Positions 10,563 through 18,884 of a stretch of 37,824 nucleotides of DNA are shown in pieces. Location of the stretch: the NCBI GenBank assembly GCA_002083825.1, contig DAZV01000012.1:1-37824 (forward strand), in the 5' to 3' direction. The stretch comes from Candidatus Sericytochromatia bacterium S15B-MN24 CBMW_12. GTDB taxonomy: Bacteria; Cyanobacteriota; Sericytochromatia; S15B-MN24; UBA4093. A program made the position numbers and the translations under genes. Below the pieces are notes generated by a model, which was given only the letters and a program-made list of their open reading frames with translations, searched no databases and was not told where the DNA came from. Position 1 is the first letter of the stretch. The number at the start of each line of letters is the position of its first letter.

Positions 10563-11747
10563 ATGAGGAATCACGACCGCCAAGACCCCCCCGAGGCCGC
10601 GACGACAAAGACGCCCAAGCCCCCGTGGGGCGGGCGCCCGACGCCGGGGCGCGTCCAAGCCATGCTCACCCTGGCCATCGGCATCGCCCTGGGAGCATGC
10701 TTCGGGGGGATCCCGGACGATCCCGCTGCCGGCGGGGGGGGCGCTCGCGGAGGAGCCAGCAGTCTCCCGAGCGCCGTGGCCCAGGGAGCGCCGATGAGCT
10801 TCCGAGGACTGGTCGATCGGGTGATGCCCTCGGTGGTGAACATCGACGTGACCCGGCGGGTTCGGCCGCAGCTGCCACAGGGCTTCGATCGCTTCTTCGA
10901 AAACCCGCCAACCCAGGAGCAGCAGGGGGTGGGGTCGGGCTTCATCATCGACTCCGAGGGCCTGATCGTGACCAACTACCACGTGATTCGCGGGCGCGCC
11001 GAGCTCTCGGTCACCCTCCACGACGGAACGGCGCACCATGGCCGGGTGATCGGCACGGATCCGCTGACGGACGTCGCCCTGGTCTCGATATCCGCCAAGG
11101 GCCTCAAGCCCTTGACGCTGGGCAACTCGGATCAGATCTATCCGGGGGACTGGGTGCTCGCCCTGGGCAGTCCCCTGGGACTCCAGGAGACGGTGACGGC
11201 GGGCATCATCTCGTCGGTGAACCGGGAGGTGGCCATCGCCGAGCGGACCAACTACCTCCAGACGGACGCGGCGATCAACCCGGGGAACTCCGGGGGGCCG
11301 CTCGTGAACATGACGGGGCAGGTGATCGGGGTGAACACGGCGATCGCCCGAGGAGCCCAGGGAATCGGGTTCGCCGTGCCCGTCAACACGCTCGCGCTCG
11401 TCCTTCCCGAGCTGCGAGCGAAGGGACGGGTGGACCGGGCCTGGCTCGGCGTGGCCGTCTCCGCGATCACCCCCCAGATCGCGGGCGAGATCCCCGGCGC
11501 CAAGGCGGGCATCGGGCTGGTGGTCCTCGAGGTGGTCGCGGGAAGCCCGGCCGCCCGCGCCGGACTGAAGCCCGAGGACGTCATCGAGACGGTGGACGGA
11601 CGGCCGCTCAAGGAGCCCAAGGATCTGATCCTCCACCTCAACCAGAAGAAACCGGGCCAGCGGGTTCAGCTCCGGGTCCTCCGAGGCGGAAAGGCCCGCA
11701 ACATGGCCCTCACGCTTTCCACCATGCCGTCGAGCGCGGTGAGGTGA
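10563..11747 (+). CDS. HtrA/DegP-type serine protease with one PDZ domain
   Basis: This is a trypsin-like protease of envelope quality control that degrades misfolded exported proteins. Residues 1-30 are polar and Pro-rich, followed by a hydrophobic segment (about 33-46, AMLTLAIGIALGAC). This is either an uncleaved membrane anchor or, with LGAC46, a possible lipobox after an unusually long n-region. The protease domain spans about 80-280 with the triad His140 (TNYHVI), Asp170 (LTDVAL) and Ser243 (GNSGGPL). A single C-terminal PDZ domain (about 293-390, AGLKPEDVIETVDGRPL) would bind substrate. At 394 residues it has DegS/HhoA-like size. It is first in line before ftsH on the same strand, but ftsH has its own promoter. 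Secure as a family member; which orthologue it is cannot be told. Confidence 0.95.
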   Translation: MRNHDRQDPPEAATTKTPKPPWGGRPTPGRVQAMLTLAIGIALGACFGGIPDDPAAGGGGARGGASSLPSAVAQGAPMSFRGLVDRVMPSVVNIDVTRRVRPQLPQGFDRFFENPPTQEQQGVGSGFIIDSEGLIVTNYHVIRGRAELSVTLHDGTAHHGRVIGTDPLTDVALVSISAKGLKPLTLGNSDQIYPGDWVLALGSPLGLQETVTAGIISSVNREVAIAERTNYLQTDAAINPGNSGGPLVNMTGQVIGVNTAIARGAQGIGFAVPVNTLALVLPELRAKGRVDRAWLGVAVSAITPQIAGEIPGAKAGIGLVVLEVVAGSPAARAGLKPEDVIETVDGRPLKEPKDLILHLNQKKPGQRVQLRVLRGGKARNMALTLSTMPSSAVR

Positions 11748-11748
11748 A

Positions 11749-11777
11749 TTGACAGCCGCTTAACAAAACTTCATGAT
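11749..11777 (+). promoter_or_regulatory. Probable promoter of ftsH
   Basis: TTGACA (11749-11754) and CATGAT (11772-11777) are 17 bases apart. The -35 begins one base after the stop codon of the protease gene. Downstream, GGCCATCC (11784-11791) can pair with GGATGGCC (11819-11826) around an inner CCGG/CCGG, so the roughly 140-nt leader may be structured. Confidence 0.5.
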
Positions 11778-11864
11778 GAAGGAGGCCATCCGGTTCTCGA
11801 AGCCGGAAGCGGAGCAGGGGATGGCCCACGGGTCGGGTGAACGCGGCGACAGGCGGCAGACATC

Positions 11865-11924
11865 GACATGACACCGGGAAGGCCGGGAGCGCGCGACATG
11901 ACATCAGGAAGGCTGGGAGCGTAT
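11865..11924 (+). repeat. 30-bp tandem duplication carrying the ftsH ribosome-binding site
   Basis: Positions 11865-11894 and 11895-11924 are two adjacent 30-bp units that agree at most positions; both contain GACATGACA, GGAAGG and GGGAGCG. The second unit supplies the purine-rich GGGAG before the ftsH ATG at 11923 and ends within that ATG. The first unit carries a decoy GGGAGCG. Confidence 0.8.
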
Positions 11925-13758
11925 GCAAGACGGAGCGGGCAAGATCTGGTGGTACCTGGTGATCTTGGTCCTGGTCTGGGTGGGCTTCATGCTCTTCTTT
12001 CCCGCCGGCAGCAACCGGGCGGATCTCAGCTACTCCGCGTTCCAGCAGCAGCTGAAGCAGGGAAACATCGAAAGCGTGACCCTGCAAGGTCAGAAGATGA
12101 CCGGCGAGCTGAAGACCCCCCTGGCCCCCGGCGGAGCGCAGGCGGCGAAGGTCTCGGAGTTCGAGACCCAGTTGCCTCCGGTCGACAACCCGACCCTGCT
12201 GCAACGCCTCGAAAGCCAGGGCGTCGTCGTCAAGGCCAAGGCGGAACCCAGCAGCTGGTGGTTCAACCTCATTCTCCTGGGGTTGCCCATCCTCCTCTTG
12301 CTCTTCTTGCTGGGCCGCATGGGCATGGGCGGAGGAGCGACCCAGCAGAACGCCTTCAGCTTCGGGCAGTCCAAGGCCAAGCTCTACAGTAGCGAGAAGC
12401 CGAAGGTGACCTTCGCGGACGTCGCCGGCGTCGACGAGGCCAAAGCGGAACTGATCGAGGTGGTGGACTTCCTGAAGGACCCCGCCAAGTTCCACCGGCT
12501 AGGCGCCAAGATCCCCAAGGGCGTGCTCCTGGTGGGTCCGCCCGGAACGGGCAAGACCCTCCTGGCCCGCGCGGTGGCCGGCGAGGCCGGAGTGCCCTTC
12601 TTCTCGATCTCGGCCACGGAGTTCGTCGAGATGTTCGTGGGGGTCGGCGCCAGCCGCGTTCGCGACCTCTTCGAGAAGGCGAAAGCCCGCGCTCCGGCGA
12701 TCGTCTTCGTCGACGAAATCGACTCCGTCGGTCGGCGCCGCGGCGTCGGGATCGGCAACGTCAACGACGAGCGCGAGCAGACCCTCAACCAGCTACTCTC
12801 CGAGATGGACGGCTTCGAGCCCCACCAGGAGGTGATCATCATCGCGGCGACCAACCGCCCCGACGTGCTCGACCCCGCGCTCCTGCGCCCCGGACGCTTC
12901 GATCGGCGGGTCGTGGTCGGCCTTCCCGACCGCCAGGGCCGCGCGCAGGTCCTCCGAATTCACGCCACCAAGGTCCCCCTGTCTCCCGACGTCGTCATGG
13001 AGGAGATCGCGGGAGAAACTCCCGGCTTCTCGGGCGCCGACCTCATGAACCTCGTGAACGAAGCCGCCCTCCACGCCGCCCGCCAGGGCCTGAAGCACGT
13101 CACCATGCGCGACTTCGAGGAAGCCAAGGACAAGATCATCCTGGGCGTGAGGCGCAACACCCTGCTGGACGCCAAGGAGCGCGAGCTGGTCGCCTACCAC
13201 GAAGCGGGTCACGCCCTGGTCGCCCACTATCAGCCGGGAACCGACCCCCTGCACAAGGTCACCATCATCCCCCACGGCATGGCCCTGGGAGTGACCCAGC
13301 AGATGCCCCAGGACGACAAGCACACCTACCCGCGCGGCTACCTGATGGCCAAGATGGCCGTCCAGCTCGGAGGACGGGCGGCCGAGGAGCTGATCTTCGG
13401 AGAGGTCACCACCGGCGCCGAGAACGACCTGGTCGAAATGACCAAGCTCGCCCGCCGCATGGTCATGCGCTGGGGCATGGGCGAAGGCCTCGGCCCCATG
13501 GCCTACGATCTCGACTCGGAAAGCGCCTTCCTCGGTGACGGAGGCATGGGGTTCGGCGGCGATAAGAGCTACTCCGAACAAACCGCCGCTCGCCTGGATC
13601 AGGAAGTCGCCCGGCTGGTCGGAGACGCCAACCAGCGCGCCAAGGAGATCCTGGCCCGCCACAAACGGCAACTCGTCAGCCTGGCCGAAGCCCTGCTCGA
13701 ATCCGAGAGCCTGGACGCCAAGCAGCTCGCGACCGTGCTCGGATCCAGGGCCAGCTAG
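11923..13758 (+). CDS. ftsH: ATP-dependent zinc metalloprotease FtsH
   Basis: FtsH is a membrane-anchored hexameric AAA+ protease that extracts and degrades unstable membrane and cytosolic proteins. The 611-residue protein has two membrane helices (about 9-27 and 113-131) flanking a periplasmic region. The AAA domain has Walker A GPPGTGKT (205-212), pore loop MFVG (237-240), Walker B VFVDEID and the second region of homology (RPGRFDRR). The zinc-protease domain has HEAGH (426-430), and the third zinc ligand is expected near GAENDL. Length is normal. GGGAG provides a modest SD. Its position after an HtrA protease gene suggests a local quality-control cluster, although each gene has its own promoter. 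Very secure. Confidence 0.98.
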   Translation: MQDGAGKIWWYLVILVLVWVGFMLFFPAGSNRADLSYSAFQQQLKQGNIESVTLQGQKMTGELKTPLAPGGAQAAKVSEFETQLPPVDNPTLLQRLESQGVVVKAKAEPSSWWFNLILLGLPILLLLFLLGRMGMGGGATQQNAFSFGQSKAKLYSSEKPKVTFADVAGVDEAKAELIEVVDFLKDPAKFHRLGAKIPKGVLLVGPPGTGKTLLARAVAGEAGVPFFSISATEFVEMFVGVGASRVRDLFEKAKARAPAIVFVDEIDSVGRRRGVGIGNVNDEREQTLNQLLSEMDGFEPHQEVIIIAATNRPDVLDPALLRPGRFDRRVVVGLPDRQGRAQVLRIHATKVPLSPDVVMEEIAGETPGFSGADLMNLVNEAALHAARQGLKHVTMRDFEEAKDKIILGVRRNTLLDAKERELVAYHEAGHALVAHYQPGTDPLHKVTIIPHGMALGVTQQMPQDDKHTYPRGYLMAKMAVQLGGRAAEELIFGEVTTGAENDLVEMTKLARRMVMRWGMGEGLGPMAYDLDSESAFLGDGGMGFGGDKSYSEQTAARLDQEVARLVGDANQRAKEILARHKRQLVSLAEALLESESLDAKQLATVLGSRAS

Positions 13759-13822
13759 GCCTCCGGGAGACCCGCGCCGAAGGGCCAAGGCTGCGGATGA
13801 CGACGCGACTCCGGCGCTGAAT

Positions 13823-14353
13823 TCAAGGGTTCGGCGCGGAAGGGATCACCGGCTCGCTCTCGGAGTTCTTTCGCTCGGCAATCCGGTAGGCGTCGTGGGC
13901 GGCCCATAGCGAGTAAACGCCCGCCAACCCCATGTAGCCGATGTTGATGTACGGCATCGGGTCGAAGCCCGGAGCGGGATCGACTTGCGAGAACCGCCCG
14001 CGCCGGTTGAGGGCGAAGTTGGCGACGACCGTGGCGCCGAGCATGGCCGCTCCGCCGGCCAGGATCCCGAAACCCCGCAAGGGCTCACCCGCATAGACCT
14101 GCCCCATCCCCGGCATGGGGTTGATGGCCAGCGCCAGGCCGTAGCTCCGGAGGCCTGGATAGACCGGATCCGACTGAATGGCGCCAGGAGCCGCCGCCAG
14201 GGCCATGGGCGCGAAGTTGAGCCCCGCGGCAAGCCAGGGGTTGAACGAGGGGCTCGCTTCCGCCGACCACATGGTCTCGGCATGGGCCGGCTTAGCGAGG
14301 CCGTGGGCCAGCGCGAGGCCGAGCAAGCAAACGCGTCTCGCCATCCGCACCAT
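13823..14353 (-). CDS. Small exported or membrane protein of unknown function
   Basis: The 176-residue product begins with a signal peptide (about residues 5-25, RVCLLGLALAHGLAKPAHA). It has a PGMGQVYAGEPLRGFGIL segment of the kind found in small multi-pass membrane proteins with a P-G-x-G-Q-x-Y motif, and two or three further hydrophobic stretches (about 96-112 and 135-150). The C-terminus is polar. The ATG lies one base after the stop of the lipoprotein gene upstream, so translation is probably coupled and the two products may act together. I do not recognise a specific function. A 10-bp inverted repeat (13772-13781 and 13830-13839) reaches into its 3' end from the spacer toward ftsH. Confidence 0.75.
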   Translation of the reverse strand: MVRMARRVCLLGLALAHGLAKPAHAETMWSAEASPSFNPWLAAGLNFAPMALAAAPGAIQSDPVYPGLRSYGLALAINPMPGMGQVYAGEPLRGFGILAGGAAMLGATVVANFALNRRGRFSQVDPAPGFDPMPYINIGYMGLAGVYSLWAAHDAYRIAERKNSESEPVIPSAPNP

Positions 14354-14354
14354 C

Positions 14355-14813
14355 CTAGCGCCCCTTCCCCAGATCGCTGGGGCCGTCCGCGAAATCGCCT
14401 TCGACCCGGTAGTGAGTGGCCTCAGGGACGCCGAATATGATGAGCATATAGGCCCACGGCGCGACAGGCTGGACGCCGGGCGTGGCGGCGAGCGCGGTCC
14501 CAGCGCCGATGGCGCCGATGAACTTGAGGGCGAAGAGGAGCCAGTCGGGCGTGGCTGAAATCGAGGCGTTGCGGACGGGGCGGCTGCCCGCGGCTCGGGC
14601 CAGAATGTCGGTGGGCGAGGGAAGGGTCCCGCTGAATCCCTGAAGAAGCCAGTAGGTATGGCGTTCTTCTTTCTGGAAGTGACCCGTGATCGAGGCCGTG
14701 CTGTTCTGCGGCAAGAGGATGAGCGTCTCTTCCCTGGGGGAGAGCTTCATCATCGGGGCGCAGCCGGTCAACAGGAGGGTCAGGGCGACGATGACGGAGA
14801 GAAAGCGTGACAT
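14355..14813 (-). CDS. Putative lipoprotein, Bor-like size, unknown function
   Basis: The 152-residue product has a clear lipoprotein signal (LIALTLLLTGC-type: FLSVIVALTLLLTGC, Cys about residue 18), so it should be lipid-anchored outside the inner membrane. The mature part has a hydrophobic stretch at about 90-110 (LLFALKFIGAIGAGTALAA) and another at about 117-130, so it may also cross or lie in a membrane. AGGAG lies eight bases before the ATG. It is the first gene of a two-gene unit with the membrane protein at 13823. No enzyme motif is visible and the family is not recognised. Confidence 0.75.
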   Translation of the reverse strand: MSRFLSVIVALTLLLTGCAPMMKLSPREETLILLPQNSTASITGHFQKEERHTYWLLQGFSGTLPSPTDILARAAGSRPVRNASISATPDWLLFALKFIGAIGAGTALAATPGVQPVAPWAYMLIIFGVPEATHYRVEGDFADGPSDLGKGR

Positions 14814-14872
14814 GGCGAGGACTCCTGCGGGAAGGACAAACGATGGCTCGGTTGATCATTCGTCGGAATTAA

Positions 14873-14899
14873 CTGATAGCTTGGCTGATTATACGTCAA
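14873..14899 (-). promoter_or_regulatory. Possible promoter in an AT-rich island upstream of the lipoprotein gene
   Basis: On the minus strand TTGACG (14899-14894) and TATCAG (14878-14873) are 15 bases apart, about 50-60 bases before the ATG at 14813. The surrounding 70 bases are clearly AT-richer than the neighbourhood. The short spacing lowers confidence. Confidence 0.35.
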
Positions 14900-15014
14900 C
14901 AATAATGAGATTTGAAGTCGGAAATTCGGGACTTCGCGACGGCCGCGAGCGGCACCCCATGAAGAGGCTGAAGCAAGAGGGCAGGAGCAGGCCTTTCGGG
15001 AATCCCGAGTGCCA

Positions 15015-16559
15015 TTATCGAGCTGAAGTCCCTTGACGGGTCAGCAGCACCACGCCGCTCGCCGAGGCGGCCACCCGCGCCCCGGGCAGTCTAGAGGCCA
15101 TCGAGCGCCAATCCGCATCGCTCAAAAGGGCGGCCGGATTGGCCTCCCAGGCCTCGGGAAGGCTTTCCCGCGAGACCAGGACCTCGGGGCGATCGAGGTA
15201 GTAGATGAAGGCGGGGCGGGTCGTTTCCGAGGGGTAGAGGATGCCGAGCGATGCGGCGACTCGCGTTCGGGAAGCCTCGGCGAGCGGCCGAAGATCCGCC
15301 GCGTAGCGCGCCTCCCAGTGCAGGGACGCGGGCATCAGCGCGAGCAGCGTGAGCGTGGTGGCTCCAGCGACAACCCACGGTCCGGGGCGCCGTCCCCGGG
15401 CCAGCAAGCCGCCTCCGGCCATCAGTCCGACTCCCAGGATCAGGGCCGCGGGAGCGTAGGCTTGCTCGGGGCCGCTGGACGTTGCCAGCGCCCCGCCCGT
15501 GGTGGCGCAGGCGATGCCCAGCAAGAGCCAGGCCCAACCCAGGGGGCGTGAAGGCCTGGGATCGTCGATGAGACGATCCAGGAAGCCGCCCAAAAGGAGG
15601 GCAATCGCGGGATAGCTCGGAACCACGTACCAAGGCAGCTTGGTCGCCGCCAGGGAGAACGCTCCGAGCACTCCGAGTCCCCAGCAGACGGCGAGCCGGA
15701 CGGCAGGCTCCCGACGATGCTTCCAGGCACCCCATGCGGCGGGCGGGAGCGCGAAGAGCCAGGGGTGATCCAGCGAGGCGATATGCGCGAGGTAGAACCA
15801 AGGCGGCCCGTGATGGGCGTCCATGGTGCTGAGGGCCCGCCCCAGGACATGAAGGCCGAGGTGCGCCTGCACGAAGGCCATGCCGTGACGCTGCCATTCG
15901 AGGACGTACCAGGGCAGCACGCAGGCGGCACCCAGGGCCAGACCGGCATAGAGCCAGGGCGATCGCCAGACTCGCCCATCCCGTTGCCAGAGGCTGTAGG
16001 CTCCCAGTATCGCGACGAGCAGCAAGGCCAGCGGCCCCTTGATAAGCCACGTCAGCCCGATCGCAACGCCCAAACCCAGGCCAAATCGAGGATCGCGGCG
16101 AGCGAGGAGAAAGGTGAAAATGCCGAGTGAGAAGGCGAGGGACAGCGGGCCGTCGAGCATGGCCATTCGGCCGGCCTTGACGAAGGGGAGGGTGGTCAGG
16201 AGGACCAGGGACGAGAGCAGGGCGGGGCGAACGCGGCCGAAAACCAGGCGTCCGATACCGTAGAGGACGAGAACCGTGAGGCCCGAGGCGATCGCCGACG
16301 GCAGCCGCAGCGCGGTTTCGTTGAGTCCCAACGCTTGGGCGGCGAGGGCCATCGCCCAGATAGCGAGCGGCGGCTTATCGAAGAAGGGAGAACCGCGCCA
16401 GTGCAGCGTGATCCAGTCGCCGGTCGCCAGCAACTCCTTGACCACCTGGCCGTACCAGGCCTCGTCCCAGTCGTAGAGTGAATCCTGCCCCAGGAAGAAA
16501 CCGAATGTCAGGGTAGCCAAGACCATGAGCAGGGCAAGGGGCCCGAGATCCTTCTTCAC
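15015..16559 (-). CDS. GT39 (ArnT/PMT-like) membrane glycosyltransferase
   Basis: This GT-C fold enzyme would transfer a sugar from a polyprenyl-phosphate donor to a lipid or protein on the outer face of the cytoplasmic membrane. The first periplasmic loop holds the family's acidic motif DWDEAWYG (residues 30-37), with one of these Asp/Glu expected to be catalytic. FDKPPLAIW follows at about 60-68, typical of PMT_2/ArnT proteins. At least ten hydrophobic helices follow in the first 400 residues, then a soluble C-terminal domain of about 100 residues (YLDRPEVLVSRESLPEAW). The 514-residue length fits. The start is GTG with AAGGAG 11 bases upstream. It stands alone, next to a repeat-rich spacer. 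The acceptor is unknown; lipid A or a glycoprotein are only guesses. Confidence 0.85.
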   Translation of the reverse strand: MKKDLGPLALLMVLATLTFGFFLGQDSLYDWDEAWYGQVVKELLATGDWITLHWRGSPFFDKPPLAIWAMALAAQALGLNETALRLPSAIASGLTVLVLYGIGRLVFGRVRPALLSSLVLLTTLPFVKAGRMAMLDGPLSLAFSLGIFTFLLARRDPRFGLGLGVAIGLTWLIKGPLALLLVAILGAYSLWQRDGRVWRSPWLYAGLALGAACVLPWYVLEWQRHGMAFVQAHLGLHVLGRALSTMDAHHGPPWFYLAHIASLDHPWLFALPPAAWGAWKHRREPAVRLAVCWGLGVLGAFSLAATKLPWYVVPSYPAIALLLGGFLDRLIDDPRPSRPLGWAWLLLGIACATTGGALATSSGPEQAYAPAALILGVGLMAGGGLLARGRRPGPWVVAGATTLTLLALMPASLHWEARYAADLRPLAEASRTRVAASLGILYPSETTRPAFIYYLDRPEVLVSRESLPEAWEANPAALLSDADWRSMASRLPGARVAASASGVVLLTRQGTSAR

Positions 16560-16790
16560 GACGTGGTCAGCTCCTTCAGATGAGCCAAGAACCGGGGGCC
16601 GGAACGGCGTGCGGCCTTGGCAAACAAGAACCCTAGCACTCGATTGCCGGATAGTCTAGCTCCGGGGGGGCGGAGCCGGGGGCGGGGGAGTGCAAGCCGG
16701 GGCGTCGAGTGCTGCTTGCACAGTGCGGGGGCTGCGATCTCGGGATCTCTCACGATCTTCTAAGGAACGCCATGGCTACGCCGGCGAACA
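16560..16790. other. Gene-free GC-rich spacer with nested inverted repeats
   Basis: No convincing gene is seen. The spacer holds AGCACTCGA (16635-16643) paired with TCGAGTGCT (16705-16713), enclosing GCTCCG/CGGAGC (16659-16676). GTGCAAGC pairs with GCTTGCAC around 16690-16720. These could form a branched hairpin in the leader of the glycosyltransferase mRNA. A 65-codon minus-strand frame across here has no SD and overlaps the glycosyltransferase start. Confidence 0.4.
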
Positions 16791-16840
16791 CCCCCCGTAG
16801 CCCCCCATCGAGGGGGGCCATGTTAGCGGAAGATTAGGGG
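16791..16840 (+). repeat. Dispersed repeat, collapsed copy D
   Basis: The left flank CCCCCCGTAG and the right flank GATTAGGGG are shared with copy B, but the two inner hairpins are missing. Only the outer stem CCCCCC-ATCGA-GGGGGG (16801-16817) remains. This looks like an internal deletion derivative of the full element. Confidence 0.65.
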
Positions 16841-16859
16841 CCATGGCTACGCCGTTCAT

Positions 16860-16930
16860 AGCCTTTAGCCGCTTTTTCAGCCTTTAGCCGCTTTTTTCAG
16901 CCTTTAGCCGATTTTTTCAGCCTTTAGCCG
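16860..16930 (+). repeat. Tandem repeat, about 20 bp x 3.6
   Basis: Units of 19-20 bases (AGCCTTTAGCCG followed by CTTTTTTC or ATTTTTTC) start at 16860, 16879, 16899 and 16919. The last is cut short at the edge of copy B of the dispersed repeat. The T-run varies by one base between units. The array lies just after the methyltransferase stop, on the downstream side of that gene. Confidence 0.85.
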
Positions 16931-16937
16931 CGGGCGC

Positions 16938-18872
16938 TCACCCCCCGTAGCCTCCCATTGGGCCAGCGGGCCCAGTTAGGCTGCGCCTGAGCGAGGGGGG
17001 CGGATTAGGGGAAGTTGAGGGGGTAGGCAGGCCGAAAAGCGCGGCGAGATTGCCTTCGATATCCCGGTCGAGTAGCACGGCGGCGGCCGTGTCCGCGGCC
17101 GTGCGGCGGGTGACGAGGGCGCGGATGGCGTCGAATCGCCCGGCATCGTAGGGTGGCAATGGCATGCGCATGACGGCGGCGGGATAGACGTTGAGCCCGT
17201 TGCCCAGGAGCATGGTGAAGACCAGCGCGCCGATGCGGGAGTTCAGCATGGCGAGCAGAATCGGCAGGTCGTAGCCATCCAGAGAGTCTGGGCGGGGCGA
17301 ACCCTTTGCGCCGGCGTAATCGCCGTAGCGCCGAGCGAGCGAAGGCGGCAGGTTCGCGAGCTGGCTCCTGAGCTGGCAGCAGAGGACCGAATCATCGGTG
17401 TAGAAGCCGTCACGGTCGAGGGCTGCGACCAGGCCTCGACTGCCGCTAACCTTGCGCAGCACGATTTTTTCGTCCTCGAAGAGCTGGGGGAAGAGGGGGC
17501 GGTAGAGGCGCGAGGGCTCGTATCTCAGCCACTTGCCCGCCCAGTTCAGGCGGTAGGGGTCGATTCCCTCTCCCTTGATCATGGGGCGGCAGGAGGGATG
17601 GTCGGGCTGATCGCGATGGAAGTCGGCGATGGGCACGCCTCGGGCTCCCCAGGTCGCGAAGGCGACCGCTCCGAGGGGGATTCCACGTTCGAGGGTCTGG
17701 AGGGCGATCGCGAAGGCCTCGCCGCCCCGGGAGGGAATCCGGGCTTCGGGCAGGTTGCGCAGGGGCGCCTGAGGAAGCGACTCCTGCGGCTGAACGTCTC
17801 GATGTCCCGACGCGGGCGGCGAGGCCTCCGGGAAGGGGCGCAGGTCGATCCGGTGATCGGGAGGGGGCGGCGTCTTGAGGGCGGTGACGAGCACGGTTCG
17901 GACGGAGGCGCCCGGGAAGACCGTCTCCTCGAGACGGATGAGCGTGGTCTCTTCCAGGAAGCGGCGGCGGAGCGGCTCACCGTAGGCCTGGGTGAGAAAA
18001 GCCGACGGGAGCACCAGGGCGACGTGGCCGCCTGGACGCGTGAGATCCAGGGCCTTCTCGGCCATCGGGACGAAGAGATCGAAGCGCTTCTGCAAACTGG
18101 GGAAGGCCTTGCGGTAGCGGGCTTTCTGGGCGGGGGCGAGACGTTCGACGTTGAGGAAGGGGGGATTGCCGATGACGGCGGTGAAGCCGCCCTCGCGGGA
18201 GACCTCCGGAAAATCTCGCATCCAGTCGATTCCCAGTTCGCCACTCTCCGACGGCAAGAGGCTGTTTCCCAGGCGGAGGTTGCGCTGCAAGCGGCGCGGG
18301 TCGCCTTCGAGGTGGCCGACCTGGAGCCAAAGCGCGAGCAGGGCGATCTCGCGGGCGAGGGGATCGCAGTCCACTCCGAAGAGCGAGGCACAGGCGAATT
18401 CCCATCGGGCCGCGGAAGACGTGAGGGCCCGCATGGCGAGGGCTTCGGAGAGAAAGGCACCGCAGCCCATGGCGGGATCGAGCAGGCGAGGATGGGGATG
18501 CGTCAGGGGTTCCGCGAGCAGGCGCCGGATCATGGCGCGCTCGGTGTAGAAGGTACCTTGGCTCTGGCGGGCGGCCCTCCCGAGAAAGGCCTCGTAATCG
18601 CTTCCCAGGTTCTCGGCCGTGAACGCCTTGACCTCCCGTTCTTCGGCGAGAGCCTCCCCCGGGCCGCCCCCGCGCAGCGTGACTGGGCCCGCAGGCCCTG
18701 CGGGAGGGGCTGATCCCATGAGGGTTTCCCGGAATCCCGGGAAGCGCTCGAGCAAGCTCAGGCGCTGCGCCTCGAGCCCCTCGGCGAGGTCGAGGCGAGC
18801 CGCGGGGAAAGGGACCATGCGCGAGACAGCCAGCAGAAAGCGCCGCTGGACGCCCGCAACGAAATCCTGCAA
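16938..18872 (-). CDS. Orphan N6-adenine-type DNA methyltransferase (Eco57I/TaqI_C-like)
   Basis: This protein should methylate adenine in DNA using S-adenosylmethionine. It has the conserved GTFYT (107-111), SAM motif I DPAMGCGAF (132-140), an acidic loop FGVDCDPLA, and the catalytic NPPF (236-239). A long C-terminal half resembling TaqI_C target recognition regions contains IKGEGIDPYRLNWAGKWLRYEPS and a late LLAMLNSRIGALVF segment. There is no endonuclease domain and no nuclease gene next to it, so it is orphan or part of a system elsewhere. The start is TTG without a clear SD, 12 bp after the stop of the TolB-like gene, which suggests coupling or a wrong start. Two parts are made of the dispersed repeat: residues 54-70 (PPAGPAGPVTLRGGG) and the last 18 residues (SLRRSLTGPAGPMGGYGG). 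Confidence 0.85.
   Translation of the reverse strand: MQDFVAGVQRRFLLAVSRMVPFPAARLDLAEGLEAQRLSLLERFPGFRETLMGSAPPAGPAGPVTLRGGGPGEALAEEREVKAFTAENLGSDYEAFLGRAARQSQGTFYTERAMIRRLLAEPLTHPHPRLLDPAMGCGAFLSEALAMRALTSSAARWEFACASLFGVDCDPLAREIALLALWLQVGHLEGDPRRLQRNLRLGNSLLPSESGELGIDWMRDFPEVSREGGFTAVIGNPPFLNVERLAPAQKARYRKAFPSLQKRFDLFVPMAEKALDLTRPGGHVALVLPSAFLTQAYGEPLRRRFLEETTLIRLEETVFPGASVRTVLVTALKTPPPPDHRIDLRPFPEASPPASGHRDVQPQESLPQAPLRNLPEARIPSRGGEAFAIALQTLERGIPLGAVAFATWGARGVPIADFHRDQPDHPSCRPMIKGEGIDPYRLNWAGKWLRYEPSRLYRPLFPQLFEDEKIVLRKVSGSRGLVAALDRDGFYTDDSVLCCQLRSQLANLPPSLARRYGDYAGAKGSPRPDSLDGYDLPILLAMLNSRIGALVFTMLLGNGLNVYPAAVMRMPLPPYDAGRFDAIRALVTRRTAADTAAAVLLDRDIEGNLAALFGLPTPSTSPNPPPSLRRSLTGPAGPMGGYGG
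16941..17011 (+). repeat. Dispersed three-way-junction repeat, copy B (overlaps the methyltransferase 3' end)
   Basis: The core at 16951-17000 matches copy A: outer CCTCCC/GGGGGG arms, a TGGGCC-AGCG-GGCCCA hairpin and an AGGC/GCCT hairpin. Its minus strand is read as the last 18 or so codons and the stop of the methyltransferase gene. Flanks CCCCCCGTAG and GATTAGGGG are shared with copy D. Confidence 0.75.
18665..18712 (-). repeat. Relic of the dispersed repeat inside the methyltransferase gene
   Basis: The plus-strand stretch contains ACTGGGCCCGCAGGCCC, which is the hairpin core of copy C. It has a GCGCAGCGTG counterpart of the second hairpin and flanking C-rich and G-rich arms that have diverged. 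It is in frame in the methyltransferase gene and codes for residues of about 54-70. Relative to copy B at the 3' end of the same gene it is inverted. Confidence 0.55.
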
Positions 18873-18884
18873 GGAACGAGAGGG

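Noticed and set aside
16556..16753. 65-codon minus-strand frame before the glycosyltransferase gene
   Set aside because: No SD, overlaps the start of the next gene, and runs over inverted repeats.
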